Below are positions 53,649 to 63,866 of a stretch of 64,000 nucleotides of DNA, one piece after another. The DNA comes from Marinifilum flexuosum. GTDB lineage: Bacteria > Bacteroidota > Bacteroidia > Bacteroidales > Marinifilaceae. Position 1 is the first letter of the stretch, and each line of letters begins with the position of its first letter. The DNA lies in contig NZ_RAPQ01000008.1 of NCBI RefSeq assembly GCF_003610555.1, positions 1,294,490-1,358,489 on the forward strand, written 5' to 3'. Both the position numbers and the translations under genes were made by a program. The notes beneath the pieces were generated by a model. That model was not told where the DNA came from, did not search any database, and saw only the letters and a list, made by a program, of their open reading frames with translations.

Positions 53649-55211
53649 ATGAAAAAGCTAATATATTTATTTTTATGTGCTGTGGCATTGATGGGCTGTG
53701 AAGACTATCTGGAAAAGAATGATGTTACATCGCAAACAGAAGAGACTTTTTATCGTACGGAAGACGATATGTATCGTGCATTGGTAGCGGCATACGAACC
53801 ATTGCAAAGGAACTGGGGTAGTACTTATCAGTTAACCTTGGATATTGCATCAGATGATTGTTACGGCGGTGGTGGTAGTGCTACAGATGGTGTAGATGTA
53901 AAGAAAGTTAATAGAGGAAATACAACTGCTTCAGAAGGAATGTGGAGTAATATTTGGAATGACCACTATGCTGGAGTATACCGTACCAATATCTTTTTGG
54001 AAAAAGTAGAAGCTTCTGAGATTACAGAAGATCACAAAAAGGAATATACTGGAGAAATATTATTCTTAAGAGCTTACTATTATTCTAATTTAGTTAGATT
54101 GTTTGAAAATATTCCGTTGATTACAAATACATTATCAACTTCTGAATATTCCCAAAGTCAAGCTGCAGTAGATGATGTGTACGCACAAATTGCAAGCGAT
54201 CTTGAAGCAGCAATTGTTAACCTTAAAGGTGTTACTTATAGCAATGCAGAAAAGGGTAGAGTTACTGAGTGGGCTCCTAGAGCTTTGTTAGCAAGAATGT
54301 ATTTATTCTATGATGGAGTTTATGGTAGCGGAAATGGTTCAACTACTATGCCTGGTGATGTAACAGCTAGTGATGTACTTGGTTATTTGAATGATATTAT
54401 TGATGATAGTGGAGCAGATCTAATTGACTTTGCAAGTTTATGGGGACACTCAGATGTTGATGGTACTTGGATTGAAAATTCTATTGAAGGTATTTTCGAA
54501 GTTCAGTTTTCAAATCAGGGAGAAAGCTGGCAATGGTGGAGTGCACCATATGACACAGGTAACAAAATGGTTGTGTTTGTTGGACCTAGAGGAACACCTG
54601 AAAGCTCTGAGTATTATTCTTCATGGAGTTTTGCGCCAGGAACGCAGCAATTGTACGATTCTTACGAAGATGGAGATATAAGAAGAGATTTAACTTTGAT
54701 TGATGCTGACTTAGAGATGGGTGAAGGAACTTATACGATCGGAGATCAGCATACAGGTTACTTCAATAAAAAATATGCAGGATTAAAAAGTCAGGTGCCA
54801 GAAGTTGGACAGGAACAATTGAACTTTCCACAAAACTATATTTCTATCAGATTTGCTGATGTTCTTTTAATGGCTTCAGAATTAGAAGTTAAAATTGGTA
54901 CCAATGGTAATGCAGTTTCGCATTATAATAGAGTAAGAGCTCGTGCTTTCGGTACTGCATATTCTCCAGTTGGAGCAGTAACACTGGCAGAAATATTCGA
55001 AGAAAGAAAATTAGAATTTGCTTATGAAGCAATCAGATATTTCGATCTACGCAGACAAGGTATGGATATATTAACTGCTGCTATCAATGCTACAAACTTA
55101 GGTGGTATTTATGATTCAGGAGTAAATGCTGAAGCTAGAGGTTTTTGGCCTATTCCATCAAGCGAAATAGCTCTTTCTAATTATGCTTTGGAACAAAACG
55201 AAGGTTACTAA
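53649..55211 (+). CDS. SusD/RagB family glycan-binding lipoprotein (beta-glucan locus)
   Basis: The 520-residue protein has lipobox LMGC (Cys17), the N-terminal SusD helical block (TEDDMYRALVAAYEPLQ), the central TPR-like body and the C-terminal ERKLEFAYEAIRYFDLRRQG and GFWPIPSSEI segments. It binds the oligosaccharide and covers the SusC channel. It sits between SusC and the PKD surface lipoprotein. Confidence 0.95.
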   Translation: MKKLIYLFLCAVALMGCEDYLEKNDVTSQTEETFYRTEDDMYRALVAAYEPLQRNWGSTYQLTLDIASDDCYGGGGSATDGVDVKKVNRGNTTASEGMWSNIWNDHYAGVYRTNIFLEKVEASEITEDHKKEYTGEILFLRAYYYSNLVRLFENIPLITNTLSTSEYSQSQAAVDDVYAQIASDLEAAIVNLKGVTYSNAEKGRVTEWAPRALLARMYLFYDGVYGSGNGSTTMPGDVTASDVLGYLNDIIDDSGADLIDFASLWGHSDVDGTWIENSIEGIFEVQFSNQGESWQWWSAPYDTGNKMVVFVGPRGTPESSEYYSSWSFAPGTQQLYDSYEDGDIRRDLTLIDADLEMGEGTYTIGDQHTGYFNKKYAGLKSQVPEVGQEQLNFPQNYISIRFADVLLMASELEVKIGTNGNAVSHYNRVRARAFGTAYSPVGAVTLAEIFEERKLEFAYEAIRYFDLRRQGMDILTAAINATNLGGIYDSGVNAEARGFWPIPSSEIALSNYALEQNEGY

Positions 55212-55252
55212 TAGAATTGTTTTAGTTAACGAATAAATTAAAATCTAAAGAG

Positions 55253-56653
55253 ATGAAAAATTTAATATATTTAATAGCACTGTTAGTAGCTGTTGTTTCA
55301 TGTTCGCCTGATGAGTACAGTGCACCTGCTAACTTAACAGCCGATCAGATCGAATGGGAATATTTTGAAACTGATGTAGTTAATGAATTTACATTAATTA
55401 ATAAGACTGAAGGAGTTACTACTTTATGGGATTTAGGAAATGGTACAACTGCTAAGGGCGATACTGTTACTGCTCGCTACACTTTTGCTGGAACTTATAC
55501 GGTTAAATTAACTGTTATCAATCAAGGAGGTACTGTAGAAGTTCAAGATAATATTGTTACAGACAGAGACAATATGGCTTTCTTATCGGGATATCCTTAC
55601 GATCAGCTAATTGGTGAAGGGACTCAAACATGGGCTATTGATGCGTACTACAAAGGACACTTTGGCTTAGGACCAACAATCGAGAATCCGGTTGAATGGT
55701 ATGGAGCTAATCCGGGTGAAAAAGCTGATCGCGGTTTATACGATGACAGATTTACATTCGAAATTACAGAATCTGGTTTAACAGTAACTCAAGTAACCAA
55801 TGGCGATGTTTATGCTAATGGCGGCTGGGCTGCAGATCTTGGAACAACAGCTGGAAATGAAGAGCCTGATGGAGGTGATTTTATTATGCCTTTTGATGGA
55901 GGCGAATTTGTTTGCTCATTTGCTGGAGATATACTTACTGTTAATGGAGGCGGTTTCCTTGGTTATTATGCAGGGGCAAATGAATATCAAATTTTAGCTT
56001 TGGAAGACGATTTATTAGATGTGGTATTCTGGGATACAAAAGCAAACTTTTATTGGTTTACACGTTTCAGACCATTAGATAAATTAACGCCAGAGCCAGT
56101 AGAAGAACCTAAAGAGCTGTTAGCTCTTGATATCATGGATGATTTTGAAGGTAATGGAAATATTCAGTGGTCTACCTCCGATATCGATAAGTTTGCAGTA
56201 ATCGACAACTTTGCTCCAGTACCAATTAACGAATCAGAAAAAATTGCTATCTATCAAAAAGGTGCGGGCGAGTGGACTAATGTTAAAGCTGTATTAACGC
56301 ACTACATGGATCTTACAGAAAGAAATGTTTTCTCGATGAAGGTTTTTATTCCAAGTTTTAATGATTATGAAACGGAATGCAATCCGGGAACAGACTGGTT
56401 GGCAACACATAACTTGATGCCACAAGTTGATGTTAAACTTCAGGATAGTTCATTGGGAGGAAATGCATGGACAACCCAGCAAGTTAGAACTCATGTATTA
56501 ACCAGCGATCAGCAAGACATGTGGGTTGAATTAACTTTCGATTTCAGTGATGTTACTGACCGTGTTGATTTTGATCAGATCATTATTCAATTAGGAAACG
56601 AAGGACATTGTAATTCGGGTATTTTCTATATTGATGATTTTGAATTGTTATAA
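55253..56653 (+). CDS. PKD-domain surface lipoprotein (SusE-like position)
   Basis: The 466-residue lipoprotein (lipobox VVSC, Cys17, followed by SPDE) has a PKD domain (about 45-105, LWDLGNGTTAKGDTVTARYTF...YTVKLTV). It continues with a GH16-associated-like beta-sandwich region to about 270, then a C-terminal jelly-roll-like domain (MDDFEGNGNIQW...YIDDFELL) resembling carbohydrate-binding modules. The gene order susC-susD-this gene is the usual place of a surface glycan-binding protein, so it probably helps capture laminarin. No catalytic motif is visible. A GC-rich hairpin follows the stop. Confidence 0.82.
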   Translation: MKNLIYLIALLVAVVSCSPDEYSAPANLTADQIEWEYFETDVVNEFTLINKTEGVTTLWDLGNGTTAKGDTVTARYTFAGTYTVKLTVINQGGTVEVQDNIVTDRDNMAFLSGYPYDQLIGEGTQTWAIDAYYKGHFGLGPTIENPVEWYGANPGEKADRGLYDDRFTFEITESGLTVTQVTNGDVYANGGWAADLGTTAGNEEPDGGDFIMPFDGGEFVCSFAGDILTVNGGGFLGYYAGANEYQILALEDDLLDVVFWDTKANFYWFTRFRPLDKLTPEPVEEPKELLALDIMDDFEGNGNIQWSTSDIDKFAVIDNFAPVPINESEKIAIYQKGAGEWTNVKAVLTHYMDLTERNVFSMKVFIPSFNDYETECNPGTDWLATHNLMPQVDVKLQDSSLGGNAWTTQQVRTHVLTSDQQDMWVELTFDFSDVTDRVDFDQIIIQLGNEGHCNSGIFYIDDFELL

Positions 56654-56661
56654 TTTTTAGT

Positions 56662-56688
56662 ACCCCTGGGACTTTTGGTCCCAGGGGT
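56662..56688 (+). terminator. Strong hairpin between SGBP and GH16 genes
   Basis: ACCCCTGGGAC (56662-56672) and GTCCCAGGGGT (56678-56688) form an 11-bp perfect GC-rich stem with loop TTTTG. The tail is TTATCATCACC, so termination should be partial. It probably sets a lower expression of the enzyme genes than of susC/susD and may protect the upstream message. Confidence 0.6.
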
Positions 56689-56717
56689 TTATCATCACCT
56701 TTTTAATTTTAATTCGT

Positions 56718-57824
56718 ATGTATAGCATTAAAAAATATATTGTTTCCGTAGCAAGTTGTGTTCTATTGTTAACTCCATTGTTTCTATCGTGCTCAAGCAG
56801 TGATGATGATGATGTAAGTTATTTTGCAGATTTTTCGTTTGAAATTGATAGTAATAATCCTAACAATGTAACTTTTACAAATAATTCTACTGGTGATTAT
56901 CTATACATCGAATACGATTATGGTAATGGTGAAACTTCAGGAGCACAATCTAATAAATCTTATACAGGAACGGCATACTATCCTTTAAAAGGAGATTATA
57001 CTGTTACTTTAACTGTTTACGGATCATCTAACACAAGTGGAGATATTAAAAATGTTAGCAAAACAGTTAGCATAGCTGCAGATGATCCGGATTATATACC
57101 TGTAGAAGAAGGCCTGATTTGGTCTGATGAATTTAATGAATCAACCATTAATACTAACTACTGGACATTTGAAGTTGGTACTGGAGATTGGGGATGGGGA
57201 AATAATGAGCTTCAGTATTATACAGAAGGTGATAATGCCCATATCGAAGGTGGAAAATTAATTATTACTGCCAAAAAGGTTGATGATAATACGACTACTG
57301 GTTCTTATACATCTACACGTATGATAACTAAGGATAAACAAGAGTTTACTTACGGAAAAATTGAAATAAGAGCTAAACTCCCTTCAGGAAGAGGAGTGTG
57401 GCCAGCAATTTGGATGCTTGGCTCAAATATTAGCACTGCTGGTTGGCCTGCATGTGGTGAGATTGATATCATGGAATATGTAGGGTATGAGCCTGATGTT
57501 GTTCATTCAACAGTACATACAACTGATGGCTCAGGAAGTAATGGTAGCGGAAGTTCTATGGTTTTAGAAACTGCAGAAGAGGAATTTCATGTATATGGAA
57601 TTAATTGGAGCGAGGATGAAATCGTATTCTATGTAGATTCGCCAGAAAATATTGTTCACACTTATGGACCAGCAATAAAAACAGCTAATAACTGGCCGTT
57701 TGACAAACCTCATTTTTTCATTTTGAACATGGCAGTTGGAGGAACTTGGGGAGGTGCTCAAGGAATCGATAATTCGATATTCCCTCAAACTATGGAGATC
57801 GACTACGTTAGAGTTTACCAATAA
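56718..57824 (+). CDS. GH16 endo-beta-1,3-glucanase lipoprotein with PKD domain
   Basis: The 368-residue lipoprotein has lipobox LFLSC (Cys25), then SSSDDDD, an acidic surface-export signal. Residues 30-120 form a PKD domain and 130-368 a GH16 domain with catalytic Glu248, Asp250 and Glu253 in GEIDIMEYVG and the substrate-shaping GGTWGGAQG loop. This motif set is typical of laminarinase-type GH16 enzymes. It attacks beta-1,3-glucan at the cell surface and feeds SusC. It lies 38 bases before the start of the second GH16 gene. Confidence 0.95.
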   Translation: MYSIKKYIVSVASCVLLLTPLFLSCSSSDDDDVSYFADFSFEIDSNNPNNVTFTNNSTGDYLYIEYDYGNGETSGAQSNKSYTGTAYYPLKGDYTVTLTVYGSSNTSGDIKNVSKTVSIAADDPDYIPVEEGLIWSDEFNESTINTNYWTFEVGTGDWGWGNNELQYYTEGDNAHIEGGKLIITAKKVDDNTTTGSYTSTRMITKDKQEFTYGKIEIRAKLPSGRGVWPAIWMLGSNISTAGWPACGEIDIMEYVGYEPDVVHSTVHTTDGSGSNGSGSSMVLETAEEEFHVYGINWSEDEIVFYVDSPENIVHTYGPAIKTANNWPFDKPHFFILNMAVGGTWGGAQGIDNSIFPQTMEIDYVRVYQ

Positions 57825-57861
57825 TTCAATTGGATTTTTAATCCCTGTAAAAGTGAATCAT

Positions 57862-58689
57862 ATGCTGCTAAAAAACTTAAGCCTGTTTGTAGGTATGGCA
57901 CTTCTTGTGTCTGCATGCAATTTAAATACGACGAAAAAACAAAGCCACGAAGTAAAAAGTGAATATCAATTGGTATGGTCCGATGAGTTTGATTATACCG
58001 GTTTACCCGATTCTACAAAATGGATTTATGATACCGAAGGAAATGCCGATGGTTGGGGAAATTGGGAAGCCCAGCATTATACTAATGCAAATAAAGAAAA
58101 CGCATGGGTTGAAAATGGTGTACTCAATATTATAGCAATTAATAAGCAATTTGAGGGTAAGGAGTTTACATCTGCACGTTTAAACTCAAATACAGCATGG
58201 TTACATGGTAAATTCGAAATTAGAGCAAAATTACCAGATGGAAGAGGCACTTGGCCGGCCATTTGGATGATGCCTGAAGGCTGGACCTACTCTCATGGAA
58301 ATTGGCCAAATATTGGGGAGATCGATATCATGGAACATGTAGGGTCAGATGTTGGAGTTATTCATGCTTCGGCTCATTCCAAAGATTATCAATGGCAAAA
58401 AGGAACTCAGCAAACAGCAACTCTTAAGGTTCCCGATGCAACCGAAAATTTTCACAATTATATTTTCGAATGGTCTGAAGATATCATGAAATGTTATGTA
58501 GATGACCAGCTGTATTTCGAGTACAAAAATGAAGGTCTGGGAGAATCGAAATGGCCTTACACAAAACCATTTTACCTGATCTTAAATGTTGCAGTTGGAG
58601 GTGCCTGGGGAAGTGTGAAAGGAATAGACAATGAAGCTTTTCCACAAACAATGGAAGTAGACTTTGTAAGAGTTTATCAAAAGAAGTAA
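57862..58689 (+). CDS. GH16 endo-beta-1,3-glucanase lipoprotein without PKD domain
   Basis: The start is set at ATG 57862, which opens a clear lipoprotein signal (LLVSAC, Cys19); the frame is open 42 codons further upstream but that part overlaps the previous gene. The 275-residue protein has the GH16 catalytic residues Glu153, Asp155 and Glu158 in GEIDIMEHVG. It lacks a PKD domain and its lipobox is followed by NLNTT, without an acidic stretch, so it may stay on the inner face of the outer membrane and cut imported oligosaccharides in the periplasm. The MFS gene begins 3 bases later. Confidence 0.93.
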   Translation: MLLKNLSLFVGMALLVSACNLNTTKKQSHEVKSEYQLVWSDEFDYTGLPDSTKWIYDTEGNADGWGNWEAQHYTNANKENAWVENGVLNIIAINKQFEGKEFTSARLNSNTAWLHGKFEIRAKLPDGRGTWPAIWMMPEGWTYSHGNWPNIGEIDIMEHVGSDVGVIHASAHSKDYQWQKGTQQTATLKVPDATENFHNYIFEWSEDIMKCYVDDQLYFEYKNEGLGESKWPYTKPFYLILNVAVGGAWGSVKGIDNEAFPQTMEVDFVRVYQKK

Positions 58690-58692
58690 AAT

Positions 58693-60249
58693 ATGAATTT
58701 AAAATATAGTGCTGCTGTTTCTTTAATTGTTGCATTAGGAGGATTTCTAATGGGATTTGACGCGTCGGTGATTTCAGGCGTTGTGAAATTCATTGAACCT
58801 CAGTTCGACCTGAGCAAAATACAGCTGGGTTGGGCTGTGAGTTGTTTGACTCTTACTGCAACCTTGGCCATGATGTTAGCTGGCCCTGTTAGTGATAGGT
58901 TTGGAAGAAGAACAGTGTTGAAATACGCTGCAGCATTATATTTTATTTCAGCTTTAGGATCAGCCATAGCTCCTAACTTTTTACTATTGGTTTTGGCAAG
59001 AATGATTGGAGGAATTGGAGTTGGCGCATCGCTGATTATTGCTCCAATGTACATTGCCGAAATCGCCCCTCCAAAACTTAGGGGTACTATGGTGTCCTTT
59101 AACCAACTGAATATTGTACTGGGAATAACGGTTGCTTTTTTCACCAATTACCTGATTTTACAATTGGGAAAATCAAACACTACTTGGACAAATTGGTTTC
59201 AGTTTGACGCATACAATTGGAGATGGATGTTGGGATTGGAAGCTATTCCAGCAATTCTATATTTTTCCTTGCTGTTTTTTGTGCCAAGAAGCCCGCGTTG
59301 GTTAGCCATGAATGGTTTAGATGATGAGGCTTTAAATGTTATGAAAAGAGCAGTTGGAGAAGAGGAAGCAAAAGATCAATTAAAAACTATTGCAAAAAGC
59401 ATTAGTTCATCTAAAACAAAAGAACGCACTTCGTTAAAAGAATTGTTTAAACCATCTCTTAAGCTAGTATTGTTAATAGGTATTGTTATTGCAATTACTC
59501 AACAAATTACTGGTATTAATTCTGTTTTCTTCTATGCGCCGATGATATTCGAGCAAACAGGAATCGGAACAGATGCCTCTTTTTCACAAGCCATTCTTGT
59601 AGGATTAACCAACCTTGTATTTACTCTTTTCGCCATTTGGCTGATCGACAGGGTGGGCAGAAAACCACTCCTGGTTTTTGGTTTGTTTGGAATTGCAATA
59701 TCCATGTTTGTGCTTTCAGCAAGCTTTGGCAATGCCACATACCAGTTAAGCGAAAAGAGTATATCTGAATGCTCAAGTTTTATTGAGCCTTCCCAATTAA
59801 AAGAGATTGAGAATGTTGTATTCGAAAGCGATATGGATTTCAATAATGCACTATTGAGCAGTGTGGGAGAACAAACTTTTAAAGAACACCAATCAGAATT
59901 TATCGCAAAAGCAATCAGTATCAACCCTTGGTTGGTATTGGCCGGAATTATTGGCTTTGTTGCATCCTTTGCGATTTCTATAGGACCTGTAATGTGGGTC
60001 TTGTTTTCAGAACTTTTCCCAAATCGGGTAAGAGGATTGGCCATATCATTTGTAGGGCTGATCAACTCGGGGATAAGTTTCATAGTACAGTTGGCTTTCC
60101 CTTGGGAACAAATGAATCTGGGAAATGCAACAACCTTTTTAATATATGGAATATTCGGAGCATTAGGATTGGTATTTGTCATTGTAATGCTACCCGAAAC
60201 CAAGGGGAAATCCCTTGAGGAATTGGAAGTTATTCTGGTAAAGGAATAA
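58693..60249 (+). CDS. MFS sugar porter family transporter
   Basis: The 518-residue inner-membrane protein has 12 helices and the sugar porter motifs GPVSDRFGRRTVLK, GGIGVGASLIIAPMYIAEIAPPKLRG, PRSPRWLAMNG, ITQQITGINSVFFYAP and PETKGKSLEELE. An insertion of about 70 residues between helices 9 and 10 (region with ECSSFIEPSQLKEI) is notable. It imports glucose or laminari-oligosaccharides by proton symport. As the next gene encodes a cytoplasmic phosphorylase-like enzyme, oligosaccharide transport is plausible. Confidence 0.92.
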   Translation: MNLKYSAAVSLIVALGGFLMGFDASVISGVVKFIEPQFDLSKIQLGWAVSCLTLTATLAMMLAGPVSDRFGRRTVLKYAAALYFISALGSAIAPNFLLLVLARMIGGIGVGASLIIAPMYIAEIAPPKLRGTMVSFNQLNIVLGITVAFFTNYLILQLGKSNTTWTNWFQFDAYNWRWMLGLEAIPAILYFSLLFFVPRSPRWLAMNGLDDEALNVMKRAVGEEEAKDQLKTIAKSISSSKTKERTSLKELFKPSLKLVLLIGIVIAITQQITGINSVFFYAPMIFEQTGIGTDASFSQAILVGLTNLVFTLFAIWLIDRVGRKPLLVFGLFGIAISMFVLSASFGNATYQLSEKSISECSSFIEPSQLKEIENVVFESDMDFNNALLSSVGEQTFKEHQSEFIAKAISINPWLVLAGIIGFVASFAISIGPVMWVLFSELFPNRVRGLAISFVGLINSGISFIVQLAFPWEQMNLGNATTFLIYGIFGALGLVFVIVMLPETKGKSLEELEVILVKE

Positions 60250-60344
60250 ACAGGATATAGGAACAGATTAAATCCTACTTGGATTTTATTATATAATCAG
60301 AATTTTTAGAAGTAATAATTGAAGTAGAATCAATTAAGATTAAA

Positions 60345-63300
60345 ATGAAGAAGAAAAACATTTATTTGGGAGACACGAATTTAAATTGTAGCGAGGCTGA
60401 AGTCGAGGGTAAATTCGTAGAACTGCATAATGAAAAGTTTTACAAGATCAGCAATTCTGATCAAATGTCAGACTTCTTTATGAGTATAGTTAGTGATTCG
60501 GATCACTGGATGTTCATATCGAGCAATGGTTCTTTATCTGCAGGAAGAAAAGATAGAAATAATGCATTGTTCCCATATTATACCGTTGACAAAATTCACG
60601 ATTTTCGAGATAAGACAGGGAGCAAAACCATAATGTTGGTTGAGAAAGGAGACAAAACTCTTTTATGGAAACCATTCTCGAATGGTCTTCGAAAAATATA
60701 TAAAATTGAAAGAAACTTGTACAAAAGTATCTATGGCAACAAGATTATTTTTGAAGAGGTCAACTTTGATTTGAAAATGAGTTTTCAGTACTCATGGAGC
60801 AATACTGAAAAGTTTGGTTTTGTTAAAACTTCTCAAATAAGCAATTGGGGTGAAGAAGGTGTAAAGTTCGAGATTCTTGATGGTTTGGAAAATATTCTTC
60901 CAAGTGGTGTAGATTACGATTTTCAGAATGAATACAGCAATTTACTTGATGCTTACAAAAAGAGTGAATTATTGGAAGAAACTGGTCTTGGTTTGTATAT
61001 GCTAAGTTCAATTCCTGTTGATAGAGCAGAACCAAGTGAATCTTTAAATGCAACAACAGTTTGGTCTTATGGTTTAGATGGAAGTAAAATTTTATTATCA
61101 ACCAAGCAAGTTGATAAGTTTAAAGAGGGACAAAATCTTGCCACTGAGATTGATGTTAGAGCAGCTAAAGGAGCATACTTTTTGAATAAAGAGCTTGAGT
61201 TGGTAAAAGGCGAATCGAAGGAGTGGATGTTTGTTATTGAGTTGAATCAGGATAGTGTTGCGGTTGCCAACCTTAATGAGTTTATCAAAACGGAAAAAGA
61301 CATTGTAAATTCATTAAAGCAGGATATAGATTTAGGCACTACCAATTTGATTAAAATTGTTGCTGATGCTGATGGTTTGCAAATGGGAAATGATGATTTA
61401 AGTTATGCTCGTCATTTTTCCAATACACTTTTCAATGTTATGCGTGGAGGAATTTTTACGGATAATTACCTTGTAGATTCATTAGATTTTAAGCTGTTTG
61501 TGCAACAAACAAACATGCCATTAGCAAAAGAATATCAGCAGTGGATCGGGAAGTTACCTGCTCAAATTTCATATGCTGAGCTGTGTGAACTTGCCAATAA
61601 GACCAATCATGCTGACTTGATCAGAATTTGCAATGAGTATCTTCCTTTAACTTTCAGCCGAAGACATGGTGACCCTAGTCGTCCGTGGAATCAGTTTTCT
61701 ATAGAAACTAAAAATGATGATGGCTCACCAAAATTGAATTATCAAGGAAACTGGAGAGATATTTTCCAAAATTGGGAAGCTTTGGCATTATCCTATCCAG
61801 AGTTCTTGGAAGGAATGATCAGTAAATTTGTGAATGCATCTACGGCAGATGGCTATAATCCCTACAGAATTACGCGTGAGGGCATCGATTGGGAATGTCC
61901 AGATCCACATGATCCATGGGCTTATATTGGTTATTGGGGTGATCATCAGATTATCTACTTGCAAAAATTTTTAGAGTTATCGAATGAATATCATCCTGGA
62001 AAGCTGAATGATTTATTAACAAAAGAGAATTTTGTATACGCAAATGTTCCTTATAGAATAAAATCATATCACGATATTATAAAAAACCCACAGGATACTA
62101 TCGAATTTGATTATGACTTAAATGATCAGATTGTTGATATGGTTGGTAAGCTTGGAGCTGACGCCAGATTATTAAGAAAAGGAAATGAGCTTTATCAGGT
62201 GAATCTTACCGAAAAAATATTGGTAACCTTATTAACAAAACTGAGCAATTTCATTCCTGAAGCAGGTATTTGGTTGAATACACAACGCCCTGAATGGAAC
62301 GATGCAAATAATGCATTGGTAGGAAATGGTGTTTCGATGGTTACGCTGTGCTACTTAAGAAGATTTCTTCAATTTTGGTCTAATAAATTCGATCAAATTT
62401 CTGTTGGTGAAATAAATATTTCGGAAGAGGTAAAAATTCTTTTGGATAGCATTTATTCGCTGTTTATGAACAATGCTGAACTTATGCATAAAGGATTTTC
62501 AGATCAAGACAGACGTCGTTTCGCCGATGTGTTAGGTGAAGCTGGTACCAAATACAGAAATGGAATTTATGCAGACTCTTTTTCAGGTGTCAAAAGATCG
62601 ATTCAAGTATGTGAATTAAAAGAATTTATTGATCTTTCTTTGGCTTATATGGACCAATCTATTCAAGCAAATAAGCGAGAAGATGGACTTTATCATGCTT
62701 ACAATTTGATTTCTTTTACTGATCAAGATGTTTCTATTCGTTATTTGTATGAAATGCTTGAAGGGCAGGTAGCTGTTTTAAGTTCTGGTTATTTAAATGC
62801 AGAAGAAAGTCTTGATGTATTGAATTGTTTAAAATGGAGTCAACTTTTTAGACGTGATCAGTATAGTTATTTCCTTTATCCTGACAGACAATTACCTCGA
62901 TTTACAGAAAAGAACAATATTCCTGAAGCCAGAGTTAAGGAGTCTAAACTATTATCTAAACTGATTGAGAATAATGATACTTCAATAATTGGAGTAGACC
63001 AAATTGGTGGATATCATTTTAATGGTTCATTCAGAAATGCTGAAGTATTAAAAAGTGCATTAGTTGACCTTAATCAAGCTGATTATAAAACCTTGGTTGA
63101 AGAAGAAAAGGAACAAATACTTGATGTTTTTGAAGATATTTTTGATCACCAATCATTTACCGGACGTTCTGGAACATTTTATGGATTCGAAGGATTAGGA
63201 AGTATCTATTGGCATATGGTTTCGAAATTATTGCTTGCCACACAAGAAAGCTATTTTAATGCAATTAAGGAAGGAGCTGATCCTGTAATTATTGGAAAAA

Positions 63301-63797
63301 TGAAAGATCATTATTTCGAAATTAAAGCAGGAATAGGCCTGTATAAATCTCCGGAATTATATGGTGCTTTTCCTACCGATGCGTACTCGCATACTCCATC
63401 AACTGCCGGAGCACAACAACCAGGTATGACTGGTCAGGTGAAAGAGGATTTCATATCGAGAATTGGAGAGTTGGGCATTCATGTTAAGAATGGTGAAATT
63501 GTATTTGGGACTTCCTTATTGAATGGACAAGAGCTTTTAAAACACGAAGAACAATTTGTTTATTTTGATGTGTTTGGAAATGAACAAAAAATAGGCTTAG
63601 GTGAAGATCAGTTAGCCTTTACTTTCTGTAAAGTTCCTATTGTCTACACTAATGCCGATAAAAATCAAATTACAGTATTGTATAAAAATGGAGATACCAA
63701 AGAGATACAATCTAATATAATTGATCAGAAAACTAGTGCTTCTGTCTTTAGTAGAAGTGGTGAAATCGAGAGGATTGATTATTCAATCGGAAATTAA
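60345..63797 (+). CDS. Large cytoplasmic glycoside phosphorylase, probable beta-1,3-glucan phosphorylase
   Basis: The 1150-residue protein has no signal peptide. An N-terminal beta-rich region (1-320) is followed by an (alpha/alpha)6-like domain and a final beta domain. The block RPEWNDANNALVGNG, with candidate general acid Asp653, resembles the GDWND motif of GH94 phosphorylases; IDWECPDPHDPWAYIGYWGDHQ near 515-535 is another conserved-looking block. Length and motifs fit the GH94-related families GH149 and GH161, known as beta-1,3-glucan phosphorylases, but the exact family cannot be fixed by eye. In this locus it probably makes glucose 1-phosphate from laminari-oligosaccharides. Confidence 0.72.
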   Translation: MKKKNIYLGDTNLNCSEAEVEGKFVELHNEKFYKISNSDQMSDFFMSIVSDSDHWMFISSNGSLSAGRKDRNNALFPYYTVDKIHDFRDKTGSKTIMLVEKGDKTLLWKPFSNGLRKIYKIERNLYKSIYGNKIIFEEVNFDLKMSFQYSWSNTEKFGFVKTSQISNWGEEGVKFEILDGLENILPSGVDYDFQNEYSNLLDAYKKSELLEETGLGLYMLSSIPVDRAEPSESLNATTVWSYGLDGSKILLSTKQVDKFKEGQNLATEIDVRAAKGAYFLNKELELVKGESKEWMFVIELNQDSVAVANLNEFIKTEKDIVNSLKQDIDLGTTNLIKIVADADGLQMGNDDLSYARHFSNTLFNVMRGGIFTDNYLVDSLDFKLFVQQTNMPLAKEYQQWIGKLPAQISYAELCELANKTNHADLIRICNEYLPLTFSRRHGDPSRPWNQFSIETKNDDGSPKLNYQGNWRDIFQNWEALALSYPEFLEGMISKFVNASTADGYNPYRITREGIDWECPDPHDPWAYIGYWGDHQIIYLQKFLELSNEYHPGKLNDLLTKENFVYANVPYRIKSYHDIIKNPQDTIEFDYDLNDQIVDMVGKLGADARLLRKGNELYQVNLTEKILVTLLTKLSNFIPEAGIWLNTQRPEWNDANNALVGNGVSMVTLCYLRRFLQFWSNKFDQISVGEINISEEVKILLDSIYSLFMNNAELMHKGFSDQDRRRFADVLGEAGTKYRNGIYADSFSGVKRSIQVCELKEFIDLSLAYMDQSIQANKREDGLYHAYNLISFTDQDVSIRYLYEMLEGQVAVLSSGYLNAEESLDVLNCLKWSQLFRRDQYSYFLYPDRQLPRFTEKNNIPEARVKESKLLSKLIENNDTSIIGVDQIGGYHFNGSFRNAEVLKSALVDLNQADYKTLVEEEKEQILDVFEDIFDHQSFTGRSGTFYGFEGLGSIYWHMVSKLLLATQESYFNAIKEGADPVIIGKMKDHYFEIKAGIGLYKSPELYGAFPTDAYSHTPSTAGAQQPGMTGQVKEDFISRIGELGIHVKNGEIVFGTSLLNGQELLKHEEQFVYFDVFGNEQKIGLGEDQLAFTFCKVPIVYTNADKNQITVLYKNGDTKEIQSNIIDQKTSASVFSRSGEIERIDYSIGN

Positions 63798-63866
63798 TAA
63801 AATGAACAAATCTGTATGAGCACATGACAAATTATGACTCATACAGATTGCTTTAAACTTTAACCT

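Noticed and set aside
57736-57861. Upstream extension of the second GH16 protein
   Set aside because: It overlaps the first GH16 gene in another frame, and the lipoprotein signal begins at ATG 57862.
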